This document shows, in pieces, positions 25,606-35,405 of a DNA stretch of 64,000 bases (the first letter of the stretch is position 1; every line of letters begins with the position of its first letter). Origin of the DNA: an uncultured Roseibium sp. Its GTDB lineage: Bacteria; Pseudomonadota; Alphaproteobacteria; Rhizobiales; Stappiaceae. A program made the position numbers and the translations under genes. Location of the stretch: contig NZ_CANMFD010000003.1 of assembly GCF_947496995.1 (NCBI RefSeq), forward strand, positions 372,001-436,000, read 5' to 3'. The notes beneath the pieces are model-generated. The model made no database searches. It had not been told where the DNA came from and saw only the letters and a program-made list of their open reading frames with translations.

Positions 25606-27240
25606 ATGACTGATTTACCGAAGAGCATCCGGGAAAACCTCCATTTTCTGTGCGCGGAGATCGATGGCCAGCTGGGTCAGCTGGAAGCTTTCTTTGCCGA
25701 ACCGACAGCGGCGACCGCGCGCCGGATCATGGACCGGGCCGGTTACGCGCATAACCTGAAAACCCGCATTCACGCAGCCTGTGTCCGGCGGATGACTGAA
25801 GCTGGCAAGGACAATCGCGCCCATCTGACCCTGCGCAGCCTGGAGTTCATCGCGACCGATCTGCAGCGCCTCGCCAATCTGGCACGCCAGTCCCTGTGTC
25901 ATGTCGAACGGATCGAAACCTTCGAGACGCTTGTCCCCGCGCGCTATCCGGCGATCGTACAACGGGTGCGCCAGGGGGTCGCCCGGATCGAGGAGGCCTT
26001 TTTCAGGAATGACAGCGAGCGGGCCATCGGCATTGGTCAGTTGCAGGACAAGATCGAGGCCGACTACCGGAAGCTCTTCAAGATCTACACAAGGGAAATG
26101 CGCAATCCCGATGTCCTGCCGGCAGACATTGCCAACAGCCTGCTGGTTGCCAGCAACTTCCAGCGCATGGGCGAAACCCTGAAGGCCATCAGTGAAGCGG
26201 TGATTTCTGCGAACATCGGTCAGGCGGTCAATTTCGAACGCTATTTCGCCCTTCAAAGTCTGATGTCGGACCTGGAAGGCAATGGCGACGACATGAAGAT
26301 CGAGACCATCGCCGAAACCCGCTCGGGCGGTTCCATCTCGGCGATCAGGCACAGCAAGACGGAAACCGTCGCCGCCGTCTTCAAGGAAGGGGAAAAAAGC
26401 AAGGTCAAGGAGGAGCGCCAGGGCGTGAAGAGCTGGCATTCGATCTATCCCGGCCTTGCCCCGAAGATCCTCTCCTACCGGAAACGCGATCAGTCCGCAG
26501 CGCTCCTGATCGAACACCTGCCCGGCCTGACTTTCGAGCATATCGTGCTCAATGAATCCGATACGCTCTGCGAAACCGCGCTTGCCTGCCTTGCTGCCAC
26601 CTTGAAGGACATCTGGAAACAGACGAGGACCGGCGAGCCGGCCGAACTGGGCAGCATGCAGCAACTCTCCAGACGGCTGGGGTCGGTGCGCCGGGTGCAT
26701 CCGGAATTCAAGGATACCGCGATCCGCTTTTCAGGCGAGGTCCTCCCCTCCTTCGACGCACTTATCGCGGAAGCCGCTGCACGCGAGGCGAAGATGTCGG
26801 CGCCGTTCTCCGTCTATATCCACGGAGATTTCAACGTCGACAACATCATCTTCGACCCGGGTGAAAACCGCATCCATTTCATCGACCTTCACCGCTCCCG
26901 ATACATGGACTATGTGCAGGACGTGTCGGTCTTCATGGTGTCGAACTATCGTCTCCAGGTGCTCGATCCGGAAACCAGACGCAGGATCATGATTGTCTCC
27001 CAGTCATTCTTCAAGTCGGCGCGGGCCTTCGCGCGCAAGCAGAGCGACGAGACATTCGAATACCGGCTGGCCCTCGGACTGGCCCGCTCGTTCGCGAGTT
27101 CCACCCGTTTCATTTTCGACAAGTCCCACGCCCGGCGCATGTGGCTGCGGGCACGCTACCTGATCGAACAGGCGCTCGCCTGCCCGCCCGGAGAAGAAGC
27201 CAAATTCCGGCTTCAGATGAAGGAGATCTTTGTTGACTGA
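25606..27240 (+). CDS. PhoU-like domain / APH-type kinase fusion, first gene of the GAK-type operon
   Basis: A 544-residue cytoplasmic protein. Residues about 1-225 are alpha-helical and resemble PhoU-like bundles (RENLHFLCAEIDGQLGQLE; VASNFQRMGETLKAI, like the PhoU ARxLERIGDH helix). Residues about 230-540 are an aminoglycoside-phosphotransferase-like kinase with HGDFNVDN (catalytic loop His406-Asn413, Asp408) and metal Asp427 in HFIDLHRS. ATG at 25606 is taken as the start; an in-frame ATG far upstream would add a low-complexity leader lying over intergenic sequence. The reading frame overlaps the next gene by 11 bases. The phosphorylated substrate is unknown. Confidence 0.8.
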   Translation: MTDLPKSIRENLHFLCAEIDGQLGQLEAFFAEPTAATARRIMDRAGYAHNLKTRIHAACVRRMTEAGKDNRAHLTLRSLEFIATDLQRLANLARQSLCHVERIETFETLVPARYPAIVQRVRQGVARIEEAFFRNDSERAIGIGQLQDKIEADYRKLFKIYTREMRNPDVLPADIANSLLVASNFQRMGETLKAISEAVISANIGQAVNFERYFALQSLMSDLEGNGDDMKIETIAETRSGGSISAIRHSKTETVAAVFKEGEKSKVKEERQGVKSWHSIYPGLAPKILSYRKRDQSAALLIEHLPGLTFEHIVLNESDTLCETALACLAATLKDIWKQTRTGEPAELGSMQQLSRRLGSVRRVHPEFKDTAIRFSGEVLPSFDALIAEAAAREAKMSAPFSVYIHGDFNVDNIIFDPGENRIHFIDLHRSRYMDYVQDVSVFMVSNYRLQVLDPETRRRIMIVSQSFFKSARAFARKQSDETFEYRLALGLARSFASSTRFIFDKSHARRMWLRARYLIEQALACPPGEEAKFRLQMKEIFVD

Positions 27241-28123
27241 TCTGAAAATCGGCGTCGTCGGCATTCCCGGGAAATGGTCTACCGAGGTTCTGGCGGACGC
27301 GCTGGAGGCACGAACCGGGTTCCGTTGCGTGGTCGACATGGCAGATGCCGTCCTCGATCTTGAAAACCGGACGCTTTTCGCCGGCGGCCGGAACCTTTGC
27401 GAGCTCGACGGTCTCGTCATCAAGAAGATCAGCCAGGACTACAGCCCGGCAACGCTGGACCACCTCGAGATGCTGCGGGTCGCCGAGGCCTGCGGTGTCA
27501 GGATCTTTTCAAGGACCCGGTCGATCCTGGGTCTGGTCAACCGGCTGAGCTGCACGGTCACCCTTGCCAATGCAGGCATTGCGATGCCGGCGACCTGCGT
27601 GACCGAAAATGTCGACGAGGCTCTCGCCGCTCTCCAACGCTTCGGCAGCGCCGTATTCAAGCCGCTCTTCTCCACCAAGGCCCGCGGCATGCTCGTTATG
27701 GACGCCGACGAGGGCGAAGGCCTCCTCCGGCAGCGGATAACCGAATTTCAGGACGAAAACCCGGTAATCTATCTGCAGAAGAAGGTCAGGTTGTCCGGAC
27801 GCGATCTCGGCATGGTGTTTCTGGGCGGGGAGTATCTGGGGACCTATGCCCGGGTGGCGCAGACCGGCAGCTGGAACACCACGATCCTGCACGGCGGCAA
27901 ATACGAGCCGTTCGAACCGGACGGCGACCTGATCGATCTGGCCCGCCGCGCGCAGGCGCCATTCGATCTGGATTTCACGACCGTGGACGTGGGGCTGACC
28001 GATGAGGGCCCGGTCATATTCGAGGTCTCGGCCTTCGGCGGTTTCAAGGGGGCGCTCGAGGGCGCGTCCATCGATGCCGCATCGCTCTATGCCGACTATG
28101 CAATTGCAAAGGTTTCGCCATGA
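27230..28123 (+). CDS. RimK-like ATP-grasp enzyme, GAK system
   Basis: A 297-residue ATP-grasp protein of the RimK/glutamate-ligase type. The central and C-terminal parts show FKPLFSTKARGMLV (ATP-binding lysine zone), YLQKKVRLSGRDLGMVFLGG, WNTTILHGGKYEP and IFEVSAFGGFKGALE, matching the order of ATP-grasp motifs in RimK. Such enzymes join a carboxylate to an amine, often on a protein tail. It probably starts at TTG 27230 (or TTG 27233) after AAGGAGA, overlapping the upstream gene; its stop overlaps the next ATG (ATGA). The acceptor is unknown. Confidence 0.82.
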   Translation: MLTDLKIGVVGIPGKWSTEVLADALEARTGFRCVVDMADAVLDLENRTLFAGGRNLCELDGLVIKKISQDYSPATLDHLEMLRVAEACGVRIFSRTRSILGLVNRLSCTVTLANAGIAMPATCVTENVDEALAALQRFGSAVFKPLFSTKARGMLVMDADEGEGLLRQRITEFQDENPVIYLQKKVRLSGRDLGMVFLGGEYLGTYARVAQTGSWNTTILHGGKYEPFEPDGDLIDLARRAQAPFDLDFTTVDVGLTDEGPVIFEVSAFGGFKGALEGASIDAASLYADYAIAKVSP

Positions 28124-29223
28124 ACAGGATCGGCGTTCAGGATATTGTCGATGCGCTTACCCCCGTGCGGGCGACCAGTGCATGCGACCCGGTTTGTCTG
28201 ACTGTCGGCGGGTTTGTCGTCGAAGTCCGCTGTGTCTCGGAAACGCTGCTGGCTGAACTGCTGCGCTACTTTCAGCACGTGATCTCCGTGCCCTGCAAGC
28301 CGGACATGACCGTCCATGTTCTAGGTCCGGCCGAGTTGCCGTTCATGGTGGACTACACAGACTGGACGCGGGACCCCGGCAAGACCACGGGGCGCAAGGA
28401 CGCCGTCTGCGACCTTGAAAACGGTCGCCTCGTTTCGAAAGTGCGCACCGGTGTCAACTTCTTGCAGGCGACGGAATGGGCAATTGCCTTCGGTCCGACC
28501 GAGACCAACCCGAACCAGGTGATCAACTTCATCAACACCCAGATCCTCAATCATTTTCAAAGAGAAGGCTGGGCTGTCTGCCACGCCGCAGCGGTTCGCA
28601 CGGCGCACAAGGGCCTCGCCATTTCCGGGCTGTCCGGTGGTGGCAAATCCACGACCATGTTGCGGCTGATGGAGATCGCCGGCACGCAATATGTCACCAA
28701 CGACCGCCTGCTGGTTCGCAACTCGGGCAACCGCACAGATGCGCTCGGCATCCCGAAACTGCCGCGCATCAATCCCGGCACGATCGTCACAAATGCCCGC
28801 CTTACCGGCCTCATCGACGAGGAGCGCGAGGAAGAACTGCGCAACATGGAACCGGACGAACTCTGGCACGTTGAAGAAAAATACGACCTCTTCATCGAGG
28901 ATATCTACGGGCCCGGTCGCATCGCCCATGAAACCGGGCTGACCGATTTCTGGGTGCTGAACTGGTCGCACGACAGCGATGAGGCGACCAGCGTGAAGAA
29001 GGTGGACCTGAAGGATCGCGCGGATCTTCTCTCCGCGATCATGAAGAGCCCCGGGCCGTTCTACCAGTTGCCGGACGGGTCCTTCTGGTGCAACCGGTCA
29101 CCGGTCGACACGGCGGCCTATCTGCATGCCCTTGCCGGCATTCAAGTCTGGGAGGTCTCCGGACAAATCGATTTCGATGCCCTGTTCGACGAAGGTGCGC
29201 TCTTGCTGGGAAGTTCCACATGA
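28120..29223 (+). CDS. HprK-related kinase B
   Basis: A 367-residue protein with a P-loop GLSGGGKST at residues 170-178 in a context (CHAAAVRTAHKGLAISGLSGGGKSTTMLR in two halves, then YVTNDRLLVR) like the C-terminal kinase domain of HPr kinase/phosphorylase. The N-terminal half is not the HprK N-domain. No HPr or PTS gene is nearby, so the target is unlikely to be classic HPr. It overlaps both neighbours by ATGA, meaning fixed stoichiometric expression with the ATP-grasp enzyme and the phosphatase. Confidence 0.82.
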   Translation: MNRIGVQDIVDALTPVRATSACDPVCLTVGGFVVEVRCVSETLLAELLRYFQHVISVPCKPDMTVHVLGPAELPFMVDYTDWTRDPGKTTGRKDAVCDLENGRLVSKVRTGVNFLQATEWAIAFGPTETNPNQVINFINTQILNHFQREGWAVCHAAAVRTAHKGLAISGLSGGGKSTTMLRLMEIAGTQYVTNDRLLVRNSGNRTDALGIPKLPRINPGTIVTNARLTGLIDEEREEELRNMEPDELWHVEEKYDLFIEDIYGPGRIAHETGLTDFWVLNWSHDSDEATSVKKVDLKDRADLLSAIMKSPGPFYQLPDGSFWCNRSPVDTAAYLHALAGIQVWEVSGQIDFDALFDEGALLLGSST

Positions 29224-29924
29224 CCACCCGCTACGCCATCTTGCTGCGTCACGGCGACTACCGCCAGAAGCCGGAGACGCCGAGCGCCCTGCAGCCCCAT
29301 GGCCTGACGGATGCCGGAAAGGCGCAGGCCCTGGAAGCCGGTAACGCACTCGCACGACTGGCCGAAGACGAAGGCTGGCAGATCGCCCCGGAAGTCTTCT
29401 CCTCAAGACAACAGCGCGCATGGCAGACGGCGGCCCTGATGTGCCAGTCGTTTTCAGAAGCAACCGGATTGCCCCTTGCCGTGAGCGAACACGAAGCGCT
29501 CGCAGAGCGCAGCGTTGGTGCCTTGGCCAATCTGACAGTCGCCGAAATCGAACAGGTTCTTGCCGACGATCCCCGTCATGCGCCGCCGCCCGGCGACTGG
29601 AAGTCGGACAGCCACTATAGGCTGCCGGTCCAGGGAGCGGAAAGCCTGATGGAGGCGGGAGAACGGGTTGCCGCCTTTGTGAAGGAACAGCTCGGCAGGC
29701 TCGATGAACGGCATCCCGGTGCGAATGCGCAGATCTTTGTCGGCCACGGCGCGGCCATGCGCCACGCTGCCCATCATCTGGGGGTTCTGGTGTTCGAGGA
29801 GATCCGGCAGTTGAGCATGCACCACGCAAGGCCGTTGGTTCTGAAAACCGGTGCGGACGGCAGCTGGTCACATCACTGCGGCGCCTGGAAACAGCGCCGC
29901 ATTTCCGAAACCGCAGTGGACTGA
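29220..29924 (+). CDS. Histidine phosphatase superfamily protein
   Basis: A 234-residue phosphatase of the phosphoglycerate-mutase-like superfamily. LLRHGDY has the catalytic His11 of the RHG motif, SSRQQRAWQTA supplies the second arginine, and FVGHGAAMRHAAH the second histidine. It resembles SixA/CobC-type phosphatases that remove phosphate from phosphohistidine or small molecules. ATG at 29220 overlaps the kinase stop (ATGA), which points to it reversing a phosphorylation made by one of the operon's kinases; that is inference. Confidence 0.85.
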   Translation: MTTRYAILLRHGDYRQKPETPSALQPHGLTDAGKAQALEAGNALARLAEDEGWQIAPEVFSSRQQRAWQTAALMCQSFSEATGLPLAVSEHEALAERSVGALANLTVAEIEQVLADDPRHAPPPGDWKSDSHYRLPVQGAESLMEAGERVAAFVKEQLGRLDERHPGANAQIFVGHGAAMRHAAHHLGVLVFEEIRQLSMHHARPLVLKTGADGSWSHHCGAWKQRRISETAVD

Positions 29925-29942
29925 GACTAAGGAGCGACAATC

Positions 29943-31280
29943 ATGACGCATCCAACTCCGCTTCTTTCGCGGATCGCCCGTGACGCCGATCTCGGCATTC
30001 CGGAAAGCTGCATTGTCTGGCCGCTGAACGGGCACGGCGACAGCCCGCTGCCGGGCACCTCCGCGCCGGATGTTGCCGCCAGCCTTGCCAGGACCAATGC
30101 GCTCGGCCAGTGGGACTGGCCGGACAAGCCGGTGGTCTTCATTTCCGATCTGCATGCGGATGCCGAAAGTCTGCTGCGCTCCCTCGTCGCCGCGAAGGTA
30201 ATCCCGCGTGGGAGTGACGGCCTGAGCGATTTCACCCTCACGCCCTTCGGCCGAAGCTGCCAGATCGTCATCGGCGGCGATTGTCTCGACAAGGGCCCGA
30301 GCAACCTCGACCTGCTCGACAGCCTCGCCAGACTGATGAAATCCGGTGCGGACGTGGTTCTGCTGGCCGGCAATCACGACTTGCGGCTGTTTCTCGGCCA
30401 CGAAGCGCTGACCGTGAAGCGCAATTCTCTCAGCGCCCACATGTTTGTGCGCATGGGCAAGAAGGTCATGCCGCTCCTCAGGGAAGTATTCGAGCGTCAT
30501 GTGGATGCCGAGACTGCGATGGAAGACATCCCCGACGAGACGGCCTGCCTGGATCTGATGGTACCCGGAAAGAAATGGACAAAGCAGTTCCCGAGGGAGG
30601 CTGCCCCATACATGAACAAGGCAGCCATCGACAAGGAAATGCGGCGTCTGAAAAGGAAGGCGGAGAAATTCGCCGACCATGCCGCCGACTGCGGCCTCAC
30701 CATCCGCCAGCTTTATGCTGCGGCGCTGAAATGCAGGCAGCTGTTCGTCGAGCCTTCAGGTCACTACGCCTGGTTTTATCGCAGCATGAAAGCGGTCCAT
30801 CAGAGCGGCTCGCTGCTCTTCGTGCATGCAGGTATCGACGATCACATGGCCGCGCAGATTTCCAGGAAAGGCCCCGCCCATGTCAACCGGCGCTTCAGGA
30901 AGGAAAGCCGGAAAGACCCGTTCGTGTTCTATTCGGGCACCCTCGCGAACCTGATGCGCACCAAGTACCGGGACGTGGATCACCCGCTGACGGAAACCGG
31001 CGTGGAGGAACTGCATCTCGCAGGCATCAAGCTTCTCGTTCAGGGGCACGTCAACCGGCACAACGGCCAGGAGCTGACGTCCAGACACGGCCTGCTGCAC
31101 CTGGAAGCGGACATCACCCTTGACCGGCATTCAAGAAGCGCCGAGGGTCTGGAAGGCATCGGCAGCGGAGCGACGATCATTTATCCCGACGGTAATATCC
31201 TCGGCATCAGCCGCGACTACCCGCACGCCAAATGGTTCAACCCGGCACGGTTTCTCCAGCAGCACGGGCTGTCGCAATGA
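29943..31280 (+). CDS. Calcineurin-like metallophosphoesterase
   Basis: A 445-residue metallophosphoesterase with the five motif blocks in order: VVFISDLHAD (Asp69, His71), GGDCLDKG (Asp113), AGNHDLR (Asn144, His145), FVHAGIDD and QGHVNRH. A charged helical insert of about 100 residues (rich in Lys/Arg/Glu, near 190-240) separates blocks three and four and is longer than in simple members. It starts 18 bases after the histidine phosphatase with AAGGAGCG upstream. Substrate unknown; PPP-like protein phosphatases and ApaH-type nucleotidases share the fold. Confidence 0.83.
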   Translation: MTHPTPLLSRIARDADLGIPESCIVWPLNGHGDSPLPGTSAPDVAASLARTNALGQWDWPDKPVVFISDLHADAESLLRSLVAAKVIPRGSDGLSDFTLTPFGRSCQIVIGGDCLDKGPSNLDLLDSLARLMKSGADVVLLAGNHDLRLFLGHEALTVKRNSLSAHMFVRMGKKVMPLLREVFERHVDAETAMEDIPDETACLDLMVPGKKWTKQFPREAAPYMNKAAIDKEMRRLKRKAEKFADHAADCGLTIRQLYAAALKCRQLFVEPSGHYAWFYRSMKAVHQSGSLLFVHAGIDDHMAAQISRKGPAHVNRRFRKESRKDPFVFYSGTLANLMRTKYRDVDHPLTETGVEELHLAGIKLLVQGHVNRHNGQELTSRHGLLHLEADITLDRHSRSAEGLEGIGSGATIIYPDGNILGISRDYPHAKWFNPARFLQQHGLSQ

Positions 31281-31552
31281 TGGAACGAAAAGGCCGCTTC
31301 CGGCACCAGTCCCTGCAGGACAAGAAGTCCATCCAGAAACTGCTCGACGCGATCAAGCGCGGCATCGCCAAGGGTGAATTGCAGTTCGGCGACGATACCG
31401 GCGAGATCACCCTTGAGCCCAGGGGCCTGATGAACCTGCGCGTCACAGCCACCTCCGAGGACGATCAGTCCCGCCTCGACCTGCGCATCACCTGGACCAA
31501 CGACAGCGAAAACGGCAAGGACAGCGGCAAGCTGAAGGTCAAGGGCGGTTAG
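31277..31552 (+). CDS. Small amphi-Trp domain protein
   Basis: A 91-residue protein whose central part (KGELQFGDDTGEITLEPRG, then LDLRITWTND) fits the short amphi-Trp domain: an amphipathic strand pair ending in a conserved tryptophan. The N-terminus is basic (MMERKGRFRHQSLQDKK). ATG at 31277 overlaps the metallophosphoesterase stop. It is the last gene of the operon and, being small, is a candidate target or adaptor for the ATP-grasp enzyme and kinases. Confidence 0.75.
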   Translation: MMERKGRFRHQSLQDKKSIQKLLDAIKRGIAKGELQFGDDTGEITLEPRGLMNLRVTATSEDDQSRLDLRITWTNDSENGKDSGKLKVKGG

Positions 31553-31663
31553 CGTCCCCGGGTCGTTCCGACGCTGCAAACACTACAGCTTCTTATACCG
31601 GTGCCGTCAGCAGCGTCGATTGGTCCCATGCAAACTTCAGGGGTGAGGCGTCACTGCCGCTCC

Positions 31664-31702
31664 GTCATTGCAGGACATGATCCTGCAATCCATGCCGGGA
31701 CC
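31664..31702. repeat. Palindromic intergenic repeat between convergent operons
   Basis: An 8-bp stem (TTGCAGGA/TCCTGCAA) around CATGA sits in a GTCATTGC...CCATGCCGGGACC unit of the dispersed kind seen in alphaproteobacteria. A 16-bp palindrome, TGGAAATATATTTCCA, follows at 31752-31767. The 238-base gap between the GAK operon and hypE holds no gene; these hairpins may end transcription from both sides. Confidence 0.65.
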
Positions 31703-31790
31703 TTGAAACAACTCAGGCCGGTGTTCATGGCAACCAAACGGCATGACGGCATGGAAATATATTTCCAAAATCATCACCTGTCCCGCACCC

Positions 31791-32828
31791 TCAACAGATC
31801 CGCGGCAGCTGTTCGCCCGACAGCCAGTCGACGACGCGCGATCCGCCGAAGCCGGTCTGCATCACCACCATCCTGTCGGCATCCTCGACAATCTCCCCGA
31901 CCTTCTCCGACAGCCTTCCAAGCGGATGGGCGCGCATGATCTCCAGCAGAAGGTCGGCGTCGGCGGCCTCGCAGATACAGATCAGCTTGCCTTCGTTGGC
32001 GACATAGAGCGGATCGAGCCCAAGCAATTCGCAGGCGCCCTCCACGTCGGGACCGACCGGAATGGCATCTTCCTCAAGCATCACGCCAACTCCGGAAGCA
32101 TGGGCGATTTCATTGAGCGCGGTGGCCAGACCGCCACGCGTCGGGTCGCGCAGGACGGCAATGCCGGGAACGGCGGCGATCATGTCGGCGACGAGGCCGT
32201 GCAGCGCCGCACTGTCGGAAAGGATTTCCGTTTCGAACTCCAGGTTTTCCCGTTTGGACAGGATCGCAACGCCGTGGTCGCCGATGGAGCCCGACAGCAG
32301 CACGACCTGACCCGGCCGTGCGGCGGCCGGCGAGATCGACACGCCGTCCGGCAGGACGCCCACACCGGCGGTGGTGATGAAGACACCGTCGCCCTTGCCC
32401 TTTTCCACCACCTTTGTATCGCCGGAGACAACCGGAACACCGGCCTCCCGCGCGGCCCGGGCCATGGACATGACAATCCGTTCCAGATCGGCCAGCGGAA
32501 AGCCTTCCTCCAGAATAAAGCTCGCGGTCAGAGACAGCGGACGCGCACCCGCCATGGCAATATCGTTCAAGGTACCGTGCACCGACAGCGAGCCGATGTC
32601 GCCACCGGGAAAGAACAGCGGCGAGATCACATGCGCATCGGTGGACATCACCAGCCGTCCAGGCGGCACATCGAAGACCGCCGCATCGTGCCGCTGATCG
32701 AGGATCGGGTTCTTGAGGTGGCGGTGGAACAGGTCTTCGATCAGCTCCGCCATTGCGCGGCCGCCGCCGCCATGGGTCATGTCGACAGCACCGGTGCGGT
32801 ATTTCGGCGAAGCGTCCACGCTGTTCAT
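31791..32828 (-). CDS. hypE: Hydrogenase maturation protein HypE
   Basis: A 345-residue member of the PurM-like family. HypE dehydrates its own C-terminal thiocarboxamide to thiocyanate, giving the cyanide ligands of the [NiFe] active site. THGGGGRAMAELI near the start and GTLNDIAMAGARP are family motifs; the protein ends PRIC, with the terminal cysteine that carries the cyano group. It is the last gene of the hydrogenase run and overlaps hypD by four bases. Confidence 0.95.
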   Translation of the reverse strand: MNSVDASPKYRTGAVDMTHGGGGRAMAELIEDLFHRHLKNPILDQRHDAAVFDVPPGRLVMSTDAHVISPLFFPGGDIGSLSVHGTLNDIAMAGARPLSLTASFILEEGFPLADLERIVMSMARAAREAGVPVVSGDTKVVEKGKGDGVFITTAGVGVLPDGVSISPAAARPGQVVLLSGSIGDHGVAILSKRENLEFETEILSDSAALHGLVADMIAAVPGIAVLRDPTRGGLATALNEIAHASGVGVMLEEDAIPVGPDVEGACELLGLDPLYVANEGKLICICEAADADLLLEIMRAHPLGRLSEKVGEIVEDADRMVVMQTGFGGSRVVDWLSGEQLPRIC

Positions 32829-33976
32829 GCAGCGGCTCCCCTTGCCGGAAGCGCAGCCCCGCGTTTACGTCCATAGGTCCAGTAGGCGGCACAGGCGCCC
32901 TCCGAGGACACCATGCAGGCGCCCATCGGATTGTCCGGTGTGCAGACCGTTCCGAACAGCTTGCACTCCGTCGGCTTTTTTACCCCACGCAGGATCGCCG
33001 GACATTCACAGGATTTGACCTCCCGGGAGTCCTTCGGGCTGACGGTAAAGCGTTTTTCAGCGTCGAACGCGGCATAGGCGTCACGGATCCTCAAGGCACT
33101 GTCGGAAACATAGCCAAGGCCGCGCCATTCAAACGTCTTGCGCAGCTCCAGCACCTGAGCGACGAGGCTTTGCGCCTTGCGGTTTCCCTCACGCGTGACG
33201 ACCCTGGTGTACTGGTTTTCCACCACGTGGCGCCCCTCGTTGATCTGGCGGATCAGCATCAGGGTCGACTGCATAACGTCAAGCGGCTCGAAACCGGCGA
33301 TCACCACAGGCTTTTCGAAATCCCGCGCAGCTGGTTCATAGGGCGCCCAGCCGATGACCGAGCTGACATGGGAGGGCCCGAGAAACCCGTCGATCCGCAC
33401 CGGTTTTTCACCGGGCTCGGACGGTGCGTTGACGATATGCGCGATGGCGGGCGGGGTCAGCACATGGTTGCAGAAGACGGTGAAGTTCGTCAGGCCTTCC
33501 GCCTGCGCCTGCAGGATGGCAACGGCCGTCGGCGGGGTGGTGGTCTCGAAACCTATGGCGAAGAAAACAACCTGCCGGTCAGGATTGTCCCGCGCCACAT
33601 TGAGCGCATCCTGCGTGGAATAGACCATGCGGATGTCTGCGCCTTCTGCCCTCGCCCGGATCAGGCTTTTCTGCTTTGTGCCCGGCACACGCATCATGTC
33701 GCCGTAAGTGGTCAGGATCACGCCTTCTTTCAGCGCAAGCTCAACCGCATCGTCCAGGCGGCGGACAGGCAGCACGCAGACCGGGCAACCTGGACCATGA
33801 ACATATTCGACATTCGCGGGAACCAGATCCTGCACACCGTAGCGGAAGATGGCGTGGGTATGCCCGCCGCAGAATTCCATCAGGTTGTAATGCCGGTCCG
33901 GATCCGCTTCCCTGGCAATGGCCGCAGCGAGCTTGCGGGCGAGCCCACCGTCGCGGAATTCTCGAATATACTTCAT
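32825..33976 (-). CDS. hypD: Hydrogenase maturation protein HypD
   Basis: A 383-residue iron-sulfur scaffold protein that with HypC assembles Fe(CN)2CO. Conserved stretches include MEFCGGHTHAIFRYG, GPGCPVCVLP, FFAIGFETTTPPTA, FCNHVLTPPAI and the C-terminal cysteine set (SCECPAILRG, CKLFGTVCTP, GACMVSSEGACAAY). It overlaps hypC and hypE by ATGA. Confidence 0.95.
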   Translation of the reverse strand: MKYIREFRDGGLARKLAAAIAREADPDRHYNLMEFCGGHTHAIFRYGVQDLVPANVEYVHGPGCPVCVLPVRRLDDAVELALKEGVILTTYGDMMRVPGTKQKSLIRARAEGADIRMVYSTQDALNVARDNPDRQVVFFAIGFETTTPPTAVAILQAQAEGLTNFTVFCNHVLTPPAIAHIVNAPSEPGEKPVRIDGFLGPSHVSSVIGWAPYEPAARDFEKPVVIAGFEPLDVMQSTLMLIRQINEGRHVVENQYTRVVTREGNRKAQSLVAQVLELRKTFEWRGLGYVSDSALRIRDAYAAFDAEKRFTVSPKDSREVKSCECPAILRGVKKPTECKLFGTVCTPDNPMGACMVSSEGACAAYWTYGRKRGAALPARGAAA

Positions 33977-34230
33977 GCGCCCGCCTCCCCGGCCATCTCC
34001 GCGAGTTCCTCCGCCAGAACGCCGGTTTCAGCCATCAGCTGAAGCGTGCGCTCCGCCTCCTCCACACTGAGCTTGTGCAATGCAAAGCCGACGTGGACGA
34101 GAACATAATCTCCGACGGCCACGTCTTCGAGCAGAGCCGTGGAGACCGGTTTCCTGATCCCTTCCAGGGCGACGGTCGCCATGTCGTCAGCCTCGACGGA
34201 AACCACAATTGCGGGTATGGCAAGGCACAT
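33973..34230 (-). CDS. hypC: Hydrogenase maturation chaperone HypC
   Basis: An 85-residue HypC/HupF-family chaperone beginning MCLAIPA, with the essential Cys2 that binds the iron fragment and then the large subunit. VGDYVLVHVGFALHKL is the family core. It overlaps hypD by four bases and is separated from hypB by 12. Confidence 0.94.
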   Translation of the reverse strand: MCLAIPAIVVSVEADDMATVALEGIRKPVSTALLEDVAVGDYVLVHVGFALHKLSVEEAERTLQLMAETGVLAEELAEMAGEAGA

Positions 34231-34242
34231 GAGCGGGATCTC

Positions 34243-35063
<821 letters not shown>

Positions 35064-35064
<1 letters not shown>

Positions 35065-35405
35065 CACACCACCTCCAGTTCCCGGATTTTCAGGTCTTCC
35101 CCGCTCACGACCTGCAGGGCTTCCGAGCCGCACTCAGCGCAGGTATCGAACCGCTCTTTCACCGGGACGGTCTTGAAACAGGACAGACACAGAGCTTCGG
35201 CAGGCGGACGCGCAATCTCCAGCACCGCCCCTTCCGCCAAAGAGCCCTTCATGACAACGTCGAAGCCGAACTGCAGCGCTTCCGGCTCCACGCAGGAGAG
35301 CGGGCCGATATCGACGCGAACGCGTTTGACCCGGCTGAAGTGGTCAACGGCCGCCTGATCCTTCAGGATGTCAAGAATGCTCTCGCAGAGCGACATTTCA
35401 TGCAT
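35064..35405 (-). CDS. hypA: Nickel/zinc metallochaperone HypA
   Basis: A 113-residue Hyp[12 protein letters not shown] with His2 for nickel, and two CxxC pairs (CLSC and CAEC) for structural zinc. It partners HypB in nickel insertion. It overlaps the maturation protease gene by eight bases and hypB by one. Confidence 0.94.
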
